From positions 124,001 to 188,000 of the forward strand of contig JAESUZ010003897.1 in NCBI GenBank assembly GCA_017311185.1: a DNA stretch of 64,000 nt. The letters run 5' to 3'. The notes beneath the pieces are model-generated. The model was not told the origin of the DNA and did no database searches. It saw nothing but the letters and a program-made list of their open reading frames with translations. Numbering within the stretch: position 1 is the first letter of the stretch; each line of letters opens with the position of its first letter. Shown here piece after piece: positions 9,656 through 21,298 of this stretch. The translations under genes were made by a program, and so were the position numbers. The DNA comes from Proteles cristata cristata. Its lineage: Eukaryota; Chordata; Mammalia; Carnivora; Hyaenidae.

Positions 9656-11529
9656 TATTAGTGGGCTCAATCAGGAAGAACAATTTTTGTGCAGTTATAT
9701 CTATAAGAGGCAGGCATATACTACTGTTTAAAAAAAATGTTTAATGAGGAAACAAATATCCTGAGGGAATGAATAGAATACTAAGAACATCTAGCAAGAA
9801 GGGATAACTTTGGAGAATTTAAATTTGCTAAGAGAATAGATCTTGTGTTTTTTAGGCACATACGCACTCACAAGATAACCATGTAAGGTAGAAGATGTGT
9901 TAATCAATTCACAATATATATTAAATTATCTTGTACACATAAGTCTATACAATTGTATCTATTATACTTCAGTAAAGGGGGGGGCAAAATGAAGAGGGGG
10001 AAAAAAGTCATCCTACTGAAAAACCAAACAACACCACAAAATATAAGCAAGCAAACAAAAAACAAAAACAAGCAAACTAACAAGAAAAAATGAGAATGAT
10101 GGCATTCCAGGATGAGTAAAAACTTCATGAAAAAACAAATCTGTGTTTCAGAAAGTTCACAACTTCTCACTATTTATATTGGCTTTTCTCAAACTGTAAG
10201 AAGCATTATATAAGAAAATATGTAAATGAAGGGTAAATAAATTATACATTTCTTTTAAAGTAGAAGGCTTCTCATTGTACTCTGTATTTTTCCTTTGAAT
10301 AAATTATCATGAGTTTTTAATATAACAATGTGCATTATAAAAGAGAGATGTAGTATTACATAGTTCCAAACTTGACCAAAAATCTTTATCCATGGAGAGT
10401 ATCTCAGGGCCCAGGATTTTATATCACATTTGGGAAGAAACATTCATTAATATGTTTGAAGATAAAATCCCAACCCCTTAGCCCATGCTTCCAAATCCTT
10501 CCATTAATCCTACAGAAATGGACTTCAAATAGACTAAAAGCCTAGAAACACTGAGAAATGCTCTTAAAATTTTTATCTTTATTTTACCCAATTTCTCCAT
10601 AAATGAGTAGGCAGACATGAGGCAGTTTCCAAAACAAAGAAGGGTGGAAATGGGATTGGCAAAGAGAGTATTAAAAACAAAAACAAGCAAAAGCCTAAGA
10701 GAACTAGAACTGCAGAATAGCAAGGATAATTTTCTCACGCTTGGAATAATCCTGAGGATATGATCACAACCACAATTCTGTGTCTACATGGAGGATTTTT
10801 ACAGGAAGCCATACTACATGGAGGATTTTTACAGGAAGCCACACTTTAGAGGCATATTATGGTAGCTCCAGATTTAGCTTTATGTAACTGTTAAAATTTC
10901 ATATTGTTTACCTATAAGGAAATATAACATCCAGTAACCATTCCTGTTGACATCTTTCTGTCAAATGCTCTCTCACTTGTGACAATCATAACACATCCCA
11001 TATAACCTACATTCAGTGATGTTGAGCACTGGCCAAGAATCATTCATTTTCATTTATATTTGTCTTTACAAACCTAGCTTAAATTCCTTTTCTCCTGTAA
11101 AGTTCTCCAGATACCCCAAACATAATGAACTGCTTCTTCTTCTTTGCCCACAGCAATTCATCTATAGTCTCTTGCCCAATTGCAGTGGTGAATATTTATT
11201 GTTGTGTATCTTAACTAAGCTGTGAGCTCTCTTCCCCTAGGCAAAGAAATGTATGCCCAATAACTAGAAAATGTTCTTTAACCATTGAAATGTAGTAGAC
11301 CCTTTTTAGGGTACCTTCCTTGCTATAATTTCCCCCCTTTAGTTTTACTTACCCAATTCCATAGCATGTACTCCAGGATTAAAAAAAAAAAGACTCCACC
11401 TCCCCAGCCACAGTGAATTAACCAAGAGTGAGTGTCTTTATCCAATTAGCCCTTCCTGGGAGATTTTAGAATTAGAAAAAAGATGAAAAGCATCATTAGT
11501 AAAATCAAAAGACAAGTGGTAAACAAAAA
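9656..11529. other. Unique AT-rich sequence
   Basis: No recognised repeat except the short tandem duplication at 10784-10842. Small frames (9904-10170 minus, 10478-10738 minus) carry no motif. Confidence 0.5.
10784..10842 (+). repeat. 30-bp tandem duplication, two units
   Basis: CTACATGGAGGATTTTTACA plus ten more bases occurs twice head to tail (10784-10813 and 10814-10842), nearly perfect, indicating a recent local duplication. Confidence 0.85.
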
Positions 11530-12120
11530 ATGCAATTCATATCGGAGACAAATGACTGATTTCTGTAATATACAAATACTTATAAATAAGAAAAAGACCA
11601 AAAATCCAATAGAAAAAAAATAGACAAAGCATACAAAAGATTACTCACAGAAAAAGAAAAATTACTCTTATGTGTATGTGTATTCCAGCTTTTATGAAGC
11701 ATTATCTGTAACAGCAAAAAATTGGGAAAAATCTAGATGTTTATTGATACGGAACTGGTGAAATATGTGACATCAAAATGTGGAATCATATGGCATTCTC
11801 TCAAGGCTGATAGAGTACAGTTTCTAGAATAAATTGCTCATTAAAAATGTATATGTTATACTGCAATAACTGAAAAAAATGGAGAAGGAGAATACCTAGG
11901 TAGGTAGGTAGATAGGTAGGTAGGTAGATAGATGTATTTTATCACATATACATAAAATAGCTCTGGAAGGAGACAGAACAAAGTGGTATCATTGGTTGCC
12001 TTGGAGAAATGGAAATAGGTAGCTAGAGGAAAAAGCTGGGGAGATTTTCACTGCATATTTTTGAACCAAAAGAATCTATTTACTATTTTTTTAAATATCG
12101 TTTAAGAATAAAATATTTGG
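11530..12120 (+). mobile_element. Old L1M 3' fragment
   Basis: 'aaaaattgggaaaaatctagatg...gatacggaactggtgaaat' is the L1 ORF2 end (usual '...ggaactggttaaat'), followed by 3' UTR-like 'tcattggttgcctt' and 'tttttcactgcatatttttgaacc'. Diverged. It contains a GGTA/GATA microsatellite. Confidence 0.75.
11896..11934 (+). repeat. (TAGG/TAGA)n microsatellite
   Basis: About nine tetranucleotide units of TAGG with TAGA interspersions. Confidence 0.9.
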
Positions 12121-12354
12121 GATTCTAGAGAGATTCAGTTTCATTGTGCAACTAAGGCTGTATGAGGTTAACTCAGGAGTTGGGGGCAGCTATATTCTGC
12201 AAGAAGCCAGGAGAGCCAAGGAATCTGACCTAGAAAGAATGAAGCAGACAAAGTGAAGACACACTGGAGTTAGGAAGAAAATGCTATCTGGGCTCCTAGT
12301 GCTTCTGTTGTAGTCTTCCTCAGGGCTGGCTACATCCCTCTCCTTGGTTTCTTT

Positions 12355-13363
12355 TTTTTTTTTTTTTTTAATTTTTTTGTTTTTTACAAATAGTTTATTG
12401 TCAAATTAGTTTCCATATAACACCCAGTGCTCATCCCCACAAGTGCCCTCCTCCATGCCCATTCCCCCCTCCCCCCCCACATCCATCAGTCCTCAGTTTT
12501 TATCAGCATTCCAGAGTCTCTCATGGTTTGCCTCTCTCCCTTTCCCCCACCATTTCCCCTCTTCTCCCCCAAGGTCCTCAGTTAAGTTCCTCCTAATCCT
12601 CCTATACGTGCAAACGTGATATTTGTCCTTCTCTGCCTGACTTATTTCGCTCAGCATAACCCCCTCAAGGTCCATCCATGTTGCTACACATGGCCAGATT
12701 TCATTGTTTCTCATTGCCATGTAGTATTCCATGGTATAGATAAACCACATCTTCTTGATCCATTCATCTGTGGATGGACACTTAGGCTCTTTCCATGTTT
12801 TAGCTATTGTGGAGAGTGCTGCTATGAACATTGGGGTACATGTGCTCCTATGCACCAGCATTTCTGTATCCCTTGGGTAAATTCCTAGCAGTGCTATTGC
12901 TGGGTCATAGGGGAGTTCTATTGTTAGTTTCCTGAGGAACCTCCACACTGTTTTCCAGAGGGGCTGTACCAGTTTACATTCCCACCAACAGTGTAGGAGG
13001 GTGCCCGTTTCTCACATCCTCGCCAGCATCTAGAGTTCTCTGATTTGCTCATTTTAGCCACTCTGACTGGCGTGAGGTGGTATCTCAGTGTGGTTTTGAT
13101 TTGTATTTCCCTGATGAGGAGGGATGCTGAGCATCGTTTCATGTGTCTGTTGGCCATCTGGATGTCCTCTTTGGAGAAGTGTCTGTTCATATCTTCTGCC
13201 CATTTCTTTACTGGGTTGTTTGTTTTCCGGGTGTGGAGTTTGGTGAGTTCCTTATAGATTTTGGATACTAGCCCTTTATCTGATATATCATTTGCAACTA
13301 TCTTTTCCCATTCCGTTGGTTGCCTATTAGTTTTGTGGGTTGTTTCCTTTGCTGTGCAGACTT
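12355..13363 (-). mobile_element. Young L1, 5'-truncated, about 1.0 kb
   Basis: Minus-strand L1: poly(T) at 12351-12378, 3' UTR with a pyrimidine-rich (minus-strand G-rich) tract near 12460-12480, then the ORF2 C-terminus with frame breaks (151- and 88-residue pieces on the minus strand). The TSD CTTGGTTTCTTT is exact at 12343-12354 and 13364-13375. The 5' end falls at '(T)CTGCACAGCAAAGG', the same point as the copy at 15434. Confidence 0.93.
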
Positions 13364-13375
13364 CTTGGTTTCTTT

Positions 13376-14162
13376 AAAACACTCCTATTGTTGTAAGACA
13401 CCTCCCCTCTTTCAGTGCAGTCTAACTTGAGGTGCTGGCTAATAGTGGTGTCCAAAAGAGTTTATTTTAGTAAGTTTTTATAAATGCTGGTTAAAACGAA
13501 ATGTGAAGTTCTTTGTAATGAAACCCATTTGGGTTCTCAAAATTTGATTGTACTATTTAAAAATTTAAAAAACAAAAACAAAAACCTCACTTTTTTCAAG
13601 TTGAGAGAGGGCAAGGTCAACAGGCGTTCTAAGATATTCACCCTAAACAAAGGTAGTGTTTGCTGATGGAAAACACAAACTGGGCCTAGGGCCAAGTAGT
13701 GCATTCCACCAGTAGACCTTCCTTTTAGACCCTGCCTAAGAGCTGAGACTTCTCAGTTAATGTTTGGTGAGGGCATGCCTGAAAGAGGAATTCTTGAATT
13801 GTGCTAATTAGGATGGAGCTTGAGGATTGGAGGACCTATTTGTTGGTTTGGTTTAAGCTGATTTGTATTTTGATAGGAAAAGTATTAGGAGACAGAACAA
13901 GAAAAGCACCAATCCCAGTGCAAAGAGACCCTGGATGGTTATTAGTTGAGCATATTCAAATATAAATTTTCAAGACCTAGGACTAATTGACACTGTGAGT
14001 CTAAAACTTTCTGAAGGCAGTGTCCATTTCTTTTTCCATGTTTTCAAATCCATAGATGGTACTATTTATTTTATGCCATCTTTCCCAGTATTGAAAAGAT
14101 ATGAAGTACTTGGGAAATTCCTAGAAGGTCCAAAACGGTATTTGGTGTTTGTTTGTTGGTGT
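13376..14162. other. Unique sequence
   Basis: No feature recognised. Short frames at 13484-13666 and 13995-14189 lack motifs. Confidence 0.5.
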
Positions 14163-14362
14163 TGTTTTTTAATGTTTGCTTATTTTTGAGAAAGAGAGAC
14201 AGAGTGTGAGTAGGAGAGGGACAGAGAGAGAAGGAGACACAGAATCTGAAGAAGAGGCCAGGCTCTGAGCTGTCAGCACAGAACTGGATGCGGGACTCGA
14301 ACTCACAAACTATGAGATCATGACCTGAGCTGAAGTCAGATACTGAGTCACCCAGGCACCCT
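14163..14362 (-). mobile_element. SINEC copy
   Basis: Reverse orientation: T-rich/'TTTATTTTTGAGA' tail first, then GA-rich tract, 'CTGTCAGCACAGA', degenerate B box and 'GAGTCACCCAGGCACC'. First SINEC after an 11.3-kb gap. Confidence 0.92.
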
Positions 14363-14659
14363 CAGAAAGGTATTTGTAAAGCAATTTGTAGTGTTAAAAC
14401 AGCCCACAAATGAAGTTAAATATATTTTGTATGAGCCTGGTACTGTAATGCACATTCCAAGAATTATAGCATAAAAGCTGCATTTGCATTTATACACCTT
14501 TTATATAAGTTAAATTTAAACAGGATGATGAAATTAGTCTGCTGTGAAATAAGTCAGAAAAATTGCATTTAGGGGTAGAAGAGCACAATTATTTTTATCA
14601 TTGAAATCTCATTGAAAAATTAAATAACATTATGTAAATATCATGAGCTATTCTTTTTT

Positions 14660-15040
14660 CAACCAATGTTTCTTGAGAATTTAGGGACATTGCAAAAATA
14701 AAAGACATAGTCTCTGTCCTTAAGGAGACTGTGGCAATTTTTCTGAGATGAGACATATGCATACAAAGCATCATCATTGTCATTTTTACTAAGAGGAGTA
14801 GGATGGTGAAATGGAAACTAATATTGACTTTTAAAAAGGTGTAGGATTCACATTTTTAATTCTGCCATGTCATTAATGTATGAGCTCTGTGACAACAATT
14901 AATTGCTCCTAGCCTTGATTTTGTCAATTGTAAAAGATGCTAAGTATAGAGAACCATGTAAGAATTACATGAGACAGTATGGATGAAACTATCTAGGGAA
15001 ATGCATAGATCTGGTGCTTGATAAATATTAGTTCACACTC
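14660..15040 (+). mobile_element. Ancient repeat then MIR
   Basis: 14660-14765 resembles the common 'AATATTTATTGAGC...CTGCCCTTAAGGAG' ancient repeat. 14865-15040 follows the MIR order ('gagctctgtgacaa...', 'gattttgtcaattgtaaaa', 'agatctggtgcttgataaatatta'). Both are strongly diverged. Confidence 0.6.
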
Positions 15041-15199
15041 TAACTGAACTGAAAGGATTATATGTGTTTTCTAACTCATTTTTATTCATTTGTAAATAAT
15101 GCATTAGTTCTGTCATTGGTGACTGTTTAAATTGAAGTTACCTAAAAACTTCAATCATTTTGAGAATCAAAACTGTAACTGCTTTAAAACTAAAACTCA

Positions 15200-16439
15200 G
15201 AGGCGCCTGGATGGCTCAGTGGGTTGAGCGTCCGACTTCGGCTCAGGTCATGATCTCACGGTTCATGGGTTCGAACCCCCCCGCCCCCGCCCCGTCGGGC
15301 TCCATGCAGACAGCTAGCTCAGAGCCTGGAGCCTATTTCAGATTCTGTGTGTGTCTCTCTCTCTGACCCTCCCCTACTCACGCTGTCTCTCTCTCTCTCT
15401 CTCTCCCCCCTCTCTCTCAGAAATAATAAAACGTCTGCACAGCAAAGGGAACAACCCACAAATCTAATAGGCAGCCAACGGAATGGGAAAAGATAGTTGC
15501 AAATGATATATCAGATAAAGGGCTAGTATCCAAAATCTATAAGGAACTCACCAAACTCCACACCCGGAAAACAAACAACCCAGTAAAGAAATGGGCAGAA
15601 GATATGAACAGACACTTCTCCAAAGAGGACATCCAGATGGCCAACAGACACATGAAACGATGCTCAGCATCCCTCCTCATCAGGGAAATACAAATCAAAA
15701 CCACACTGAGATACCACCTCACGCTGGTCAGAGTGGCTAAAATGAGCAAATCAGAGAACTCTAGATGCTGGCGAGGATGTGGAGAAACGGGCACCCTCCT
15801 ACACTGTTGGTGGGAATGTAAACTGGTACAGCCCCTCTGGAAAACAGTGTGGAGGGTCCTCAGGAAACTAACAATAGAACTCCCCTATGACCCAGCTAGG
15901 AATTTACCCAAGGGATACAGAAATGCTGATGCATAGGAGCACATGTACCCCAATGTTCATAGCAGCACTCTCCACAATAGCTGAAGCATGGAAAGAACCT
16001 AAGTGTCCATCAACGGACGAATGGATCAAGAAGATGTGGTTTATCTATACGATGGAATACTACATGGCAATGAGAAAGAATGAAATCTGGCCATGTGTAG
16101 CAACATGGATGGACCTTGAAGGGGTTATGCTGAGCGAAATAAGTCAGGCAGAGAAGGACAAATATCACGTTTGCACGTATAGGAGGATTAGGAGAAACTT
16201 GATGGAGGAACAAGGGGGAGAAGAAGGGGGGAAATGGTGGGGGAAAGGGAGAGAGGCAAACCATGAGAGACTCTGGAATGCTGATAAAAACTGAGGACTG
16301 ATGGATGTGGGGGGGAGGGGGGATGGGCATGGAGGAGGGCACTTGTGGGGATGAGCACTGGGTGTTATATGGAAACTAATTTGACAATAAACTACTTGTA
16401 AAAAAAAAAAAGAAAGAAAGAAAACATTTAAAAAAAACC
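15200..16439 (+). mobile_element. SINEC copy split by a young L1
   Basis: SINE body 15200-15432, tail resuming at about 16412-16439. The SINE TSD CTAAAACTCA is found at 15190-15199 and 16440-16449, that is outside the L1, which proves the L1 entered the SINE tail. The SINE carries an expanded C-rich run after its B box. Confidence 0.93.
15434..16411 (+). mobile_element. Young L1, 5'-truncated, nested in SINE tail
   Basis: Starts 'TCTGCACAGCAAAGG' and runs through the ORF2 C-terminus (Cys-rich 'W-CW-C' region; two frames 15604-15936 and 15887-16294 divided by a small deletion/frameshift near 15890), a G-rich 3' UTR tract (16300-16345) and poly(A). AAAAC at 15428-15432 and 16421-16425 may be the short TSD. 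Nearly identical by eye to the inverted copy at 12.4-13.4 kb. Confidence 0.93.
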
Positions 16440-16468
16440 CTAAAACTCAAAGAAATACACAGGGTTTT

Positions 16469-16687
16469 GTTGTTGTTGTTTTTAACATTTATTTATTTTT
16501 GCGAGACAGAGAGAAAGAGACTGCAAGAGGTGGAGGGGCAGGGAGAGAGGGAGACAACAGAACCTGAAGCAGGCTCCGAGCTCTGACTGGCAGCACAAAG
16601 ACCAATGCGGGGCTCCAACTCATGAACTGGGAGATCACAACCTAAGCAGAAGTTGGATGCCAAACCAACTGAGCTACCAGGCGTACC
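16469..16687 (-). mobile_element. SINEC copy
   Basis: Reverse-orientation SINE, TGTTG-rich tail end first. The 19-bp TSD AAGAAATACAC/TAGGGTTTT lies at 16450-16468 and 16688-16706 with one mismatch. Confidence 0.93.
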
Positions 16688-16809
16688 AAGAAATACATAG
16701 GGTTTTAATCAAGTGAAATAGGTAGGGGGGGGAATGAAGAATATAATTCTTTTCATAGAAAAATGTTAATTGTAATTCCAACTTGCTCCTTGAATATAAT
16801 AATATCACC

Positions 16810-17155
16810 TAACATAAGTGCTTTTCAAATATGTAAAAATGTTTACAAAGCAAAATATGCGCAGGTTTTGCTTTGTGTTCCCTATAGATGTAACTGTTTC
16901 AAAATATGTCTTATATTGGATGTTTGTTCATGGTAGACCATAGAAATTTCTCATTGTTTTGATGGGTTGCTGGGTGGAGGGAAAGTGTTCCAATAGGTGA
17001 AAGACCTGTACGCTGAAAACATTGATGAAAGAAATTCAAGATGACACAAAGAAATGACACATTCCATGCTATGGATTGGAAAAACAAACACTGTTAAAAT
17101 GCCTGCATCTTTTGCTTTGTAAACATTTTTACATATTTGAAAAGCACTTATGTTA
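16810..17155. repeat. Perfect 46-bp inverted repeat, arms 254 bp apart
   Basis: 16810-16855 (TAACATAAGTG...ACAAAGCAAAA) is the exact reverse complement of 17110-17155. The right arm interrupts an L1 and is flanked by the direct repeat GTTAAAATGCCT (17093-17104 and 17152-17163). The right arm is therefore the inserted copy. Confidence 0.92.
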
Positions 17156-18374
17156 AAATGCCTATACTTCACAAAGCAATCTACATTTAATGTATTCCCT
17201 ATCAAAATACCAAAAGCATTTTCATAGAACTACAACAAACAGTCCTAAAATGTGTATGGCATCACAACAGACCCTGAATGGCCAAAGCAATCTTAAAAAA
17301 GGAAAGCAAAGCTGGAGTCACCACAATTCCAAACTTCAAGTTATATTAGAAAACTGTAGTAATCAAAACAGTATGGTACTAGAACAAAAATAGACACATA
17401 GATCAATGAAACAAAATATAAAATCCAGAAATAAACCCACAATTACAAGGTCAATTAATCTTTGACAAAGCAGGAAAAAAATATCCAATGGGAAAAAGAT
17501 GTTCTCTTCAACAAATGGTATTGGGAAAACCAGACAGTGACATGCAAAAGAATGAAACCAGACCACTTTCTTAAACCAGACACAAAAATAAATTCAAAAT
17601 GGATTAAGGACCTAAATATGAGACCTTAAATCATCAAACTCCTAGAATAGAACACAGGCAATAACTTCTTTGACATCAGCCATAGCAACTTCTTTGAAGA
17701 TATGTCTTTTGAGGCAAAAGAAACAAAAGCAAAATAAACTATTGGGACTACATGAAAATAAAAAGCTTCTGCACAGCAAAGGAAACAAGCAAACTAAAAG
17801 GCAACCTATGGAATGGGAGAAGATATTTGCAAATTACATATCTGATAAAAGGCTAGTATCCAAAATATACAGAGAACTTCTAAGACTCAACACCCCAAAA
17901 ATATCTAACTAAAAAATGGGCAGAAGACATGAATAGACATTTCTCCAAAGAAGATATCCAGATGGCCAAAAAACATAAAAAGATGCTCATCATAACTAAT
18001 CATCAAGGAAATGTAAATCAAATCTACAGTGAGATATACCTCACGCCTGTCAGAATGGCTAAAATCAATAAAACAAGTAACAACAGGTGTTGGTGAGGAT
18101 GTGGAGAAAGGAGAACCTTCTTACATTGTTGGCGGAAATGCAAACTGGTGCAACCACTATGGAAAACAGTATAAAAGTTCCTCAAAAAGTTAAAAATGGA
18201 ACTACTTTAAGATCCAGCAATTGCACTACAGCGTATTTATCCAAAGAATACAAGAACATTAATTCTAAGGAATACATGCACCACTATATTTACCCCAGCA
18301 TTATATACAATAGCCAAGATATGGAAGCACCCCAAATGTCCATTGATTGATGAATAGGTAAAGAAGATGTGCCA

Positions 18375-18460
18375 TATATATATGTATGTGTGTATATATG
18401 TATATATTTGTATGTGTATATATGTGATATATACATATGTGTGTATATATATGCACACAT
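18375..18460 (+). repeat. TATG/TGTA-rich microsatellite inside L1
   Basis: Alternating purine-pyrimidine ATATATGTATGTGTGTATAT-type sequence at the 'ataaagatgtg' position of L1 ORF2, a common site of such expansions. Confidence 0.85.
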
Positions 18461-18650
18461 TCAGCCATAAAAGAGAATGAAATCTTCCCATTTGCATCAA
18501 CGTGGATGGAGCTCAAGAGTGTAATGCTAAGTGAATAAGTCAGTCAGAGAAAGACAAATACTACATGATTTCATTCATATGTGGAATTTAAGAAACAACA
18601 CAAACAAGCAAAGGGGAAAAAAATAAGAGAGAAAGACTCTTAATATTCTT

Positions 18651-18763
18651 CTTTCTTAAACTTTAACTTTTAAGTAATCTCTCTACCCAATGTGGACTCC
18701 AACTTACAATCCCAAGGTCAAGAGTCACATGTTCTACTGACTGAGACAACCAGGCACTCTAGG
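18651..18763 (-). mobile_element. Old short SINEC copy
   Basis: Reverse-orientation tRNA-like part without a CT-rich tract. The 14-bp TSD CTCTTAATATTCTT is exact at 18637-18650 and 18764-18777. Confidence 0.88.
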
Positions 18764-18985
18764 CTCTTAATATTCTTAGTAGAGAACAATCTGATAGTTA
18801 CCAGAGGGGAGGAGGGTGAAGGGATGAGTGAAATAGGTGATGAGGAATGAGATGTTCATTTACTATGATAAGCACAGGATGATGTAACTAACTGTTGAAT
18901 TACTATATTGTATACCTGAAACTAATATAACATACATGTTACATGCATGTTAACTAACTAGAATTAAAATAAAACTTAAAAACAA

Positions 18986-20013
18986 GAGCAACAACAAACA
19001 CCTGTTCCAAAGCAGAAATCAATCATGATTTGTAGGATGATGTCAATGCATTTTCTCATTTTTCTTTTGGCTGATTCCAGAGTATAGAAGGATTTGATCT
19101 GCATGGAACATAAAAGAGGGAAGTTAAATAAGAATATGTTTTGCAAAGTTGACTGGTATTGATCAGGGTAGTCCTACTCACTACACAAATTCTCCAGTCT
19201 TCTTCATTTCAATTCAGTAAATATATATTCCTGTGATTTATGTTGGGATCTTGAGGGAACCTAGTGAATAGCCTCTCTCTTCTCTATCCAAACAGAGAGC
19301 AAAGAGCAAGAGTAAGATAAATGAAGGGTAAGTTAAACTGATGAGAGCTAACTGGAGGATGTAGCTCATGAGAACCAAACTGACCTGTCACCCGAACCCC
19401 AGAATTAGACTTCCCTACCCTCTTCCACAGACAAGCACAGAATTACATTGTGTCCTGCATGGGACTATATGCATTTCTGCCTTTATGGGTACCCTCTTCC
19501 ATTAAAAAAAAATGTGTTTAATTATATTTTATGACACTGATAGAAATAAATATATATATCAATATTATATTTTAAACATTTTCTTTGGCCTACAAGTTCA
19601 TTTTTTTCCTTCTAATTTTAAATTAAAACATTAGAGACTTCTGAAAGTATGCTAGACCCTAGACATTGTGTCTTCTGTGTCCAATGGAGAAGATGGCCCT
19701 GGACCAAGTAAGTCTTAAATCCTGAAAAAAGAGTGAGCTCCCTGAGAGCAGCCTTATTCAACAAAAAGAAGAAATGAGGCAAGATGCCTAGTCATTCTTC
19801 CCAAATTTACAAACAGATGTCACTCTTTCTTCCCTGGGATGGGTAAAGGGATAGTGAGAAACTAGGAGTTATACCATCCTACCTTAATCCACATAAAAGA
19901 AAATATCCATAGAGAAAAAGCAAGCCTCCCTTAGCAAGTCTGTCCTTACTATTGTAATGGTTGCTTTCAGTTATCATAATTTGATAATTCTGGCCTTTCA
20001 GATCACACATCTT
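18986..20013. other. Unassigned sequence
   Basis: No repeat family or gene recognised; AT-rich with a TA-rich patch at 19540-19570. Confidence 0.5.
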
Positions 20014-20222
20014 AGGGGTACCTAGGCAGCAGTCGGTTGAGCATCCGACTCTTGATACTCTTCAGCTCAGGTCATGATACCAGAATTTTGGGATCAAGTC
20101 CTACATCGGGCTCCACACTATGTGTCAGAGTACTGAGTACTCTGCTTAAGATCCTCCCTCTTTCCCTTTGCCCGTCCCCTCTGCTCTCTTTCTCTCTCTC
20201 TCTCAAGTTAAAAAAAAAAAAA
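20014..20222 (+). mobile_element. SINEC copy, older subtype
   Basis: 'GGGGTACCTAGGCAGCAGTCGG' head with the 'GACTCTTGATACTCTTCAGCTCAGG' older-subtype middle. TSD ATCACACATCTTA / ATCACACATTTA at about 20002 and 20223. Confidence 0.9.
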
Positions 20223-20517
20223 ATCACACATTTAACTCTTCTTGCTCCAGATTCCTGTTTCCCAGAAAACTTTCTGATTATAACTATATGGCTTTCCATA
20301 TAGATTTTCCTACAAAGAAAGTATATCAAGCAGCTGATAAAACATACAATCTGCTCTTTGGTTTCATTTATCATTGTAAATTAAAAAATTAGCATTCTGA
20401 TTTAATATTTTTCTCACAAGATATTGGTTGGCATGAGAATCCATGGATTTGTTTAACTCATTCATTTACATGATTTGACCATGTTACAGAACCAGGAAAA
20501 TTGAGACTCAAAATCTA

Positions 20518-20689
20518 GGGGCACCTGGGTGGCTCAGTTGGTTAAGTATCTGACTTTGGCTCAGGTCATGATCTCACAGTTTGTGGGTTCGAGCCCCATG
20601 TTGGGCTCTATGCTGACAGCTAGCTCAAAGCCTAGAGCCTATCTTTGAATTTTGTATCTCCCTCTCTCTCTGACCCTCCCCTGCTCACG

Positions 20690-20723
<34 letters not shown>

Positions 20724-20753
20724 AAAATAAATAAAACATTTAAAAAACAAAAA
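20518..20753 (+). mobile_element. SINEC copy
   Basis: Full-length, with a long (CT)n. Exact TSD CAAAATCTA at 20509-20517 and 20754-20762. Confidence 0.93.
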
Positions 20754-20762
20754 CAAAATCTA

Positions 20763-21073
20763 AACTATTGATGGCTTAATCTAAGTTACTACAACCCCAA
20801 AGGACCCCACCTCAGTGATCTGCAAATTGTTAGCTGCAATTCATTTTTCCCATTCTCTAATCACAACGACCTTCTGCCCTCTCAATTTCTAATAATAGTG
20901 TATCCTCAAATTAGATGGGTGGTGAGGGGAAAAAGAAAGAAACGCTATGTAATTTTTTCCACAACTGTTATTGCCTTCCAGTTCTATCCAATGTCAGGGA
21001 ATTATAAATACAAGACTTTTTTCCATGGCTCATAATTAGGAAAGAATTAATCATTATCTGTTAGATCTGTGTA
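20763..21073. other. Unassigned sequence between SINEs
   Basis: Nothing recognised. Confidence 0.4.
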
Positions 21074-21091
21074 AAAAATCATATTCTTTGC

Positions 21092-21298
21092 CTTTATTTT
21101 TTTAAGTTTATTTATTTATTTTGAGAGAGCATGCATGCACACAAGTGGGGAAGGGCAGAGAGAGAGAGAGAAAGAGACCCCCAGGCAGGTTTTGCACTGT
21201 CAGCAGAGAGCCCGATGCAGGGCTTGAACTCACAAACCATGAGATCATGACCAGAGCTGAAGTCAGATGCTTAACTAACTGATTCACCCAGGCACTGC
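21092..21298 (-). mobile_element. SINEC copy
   Basis: TSD AAAAATCATATTCTTTGC (21074-21091) / AAAAATTATATTCTTTAC (21299-21316). Confidence 0.93.

Larger units (their letters stand above)
16990..18985 (+). mobile_element. L1 3' half, decayed, with insertions
   Basis: ORF2 C-terminal half and 3' UTR in plus orientation, from 'aggtgaaagacctgta' to 'acctgaaactaatataaca...gaattaaaataaaact'. Interrupted by a 47-bp inverted templated insert (17105-17151), a TA/TG-rich microsatellite (about 18375-18460) and an old SINE (18651-18763). Multiple stops. Confidence 0.88.

Noticed and set aside
15604..16294. Frames with a Cys/Trp-rich, zinc-finger-like motif
   Set aside because: This is the Cys-rich C-terminus of L1 ORF2, present in each young L1 of the window.
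18237..18516. Tyr/Ile/His-rich minus-strand frames
   Set aside because: Translations of the TA/TG-rich microsatellite inside an L1.
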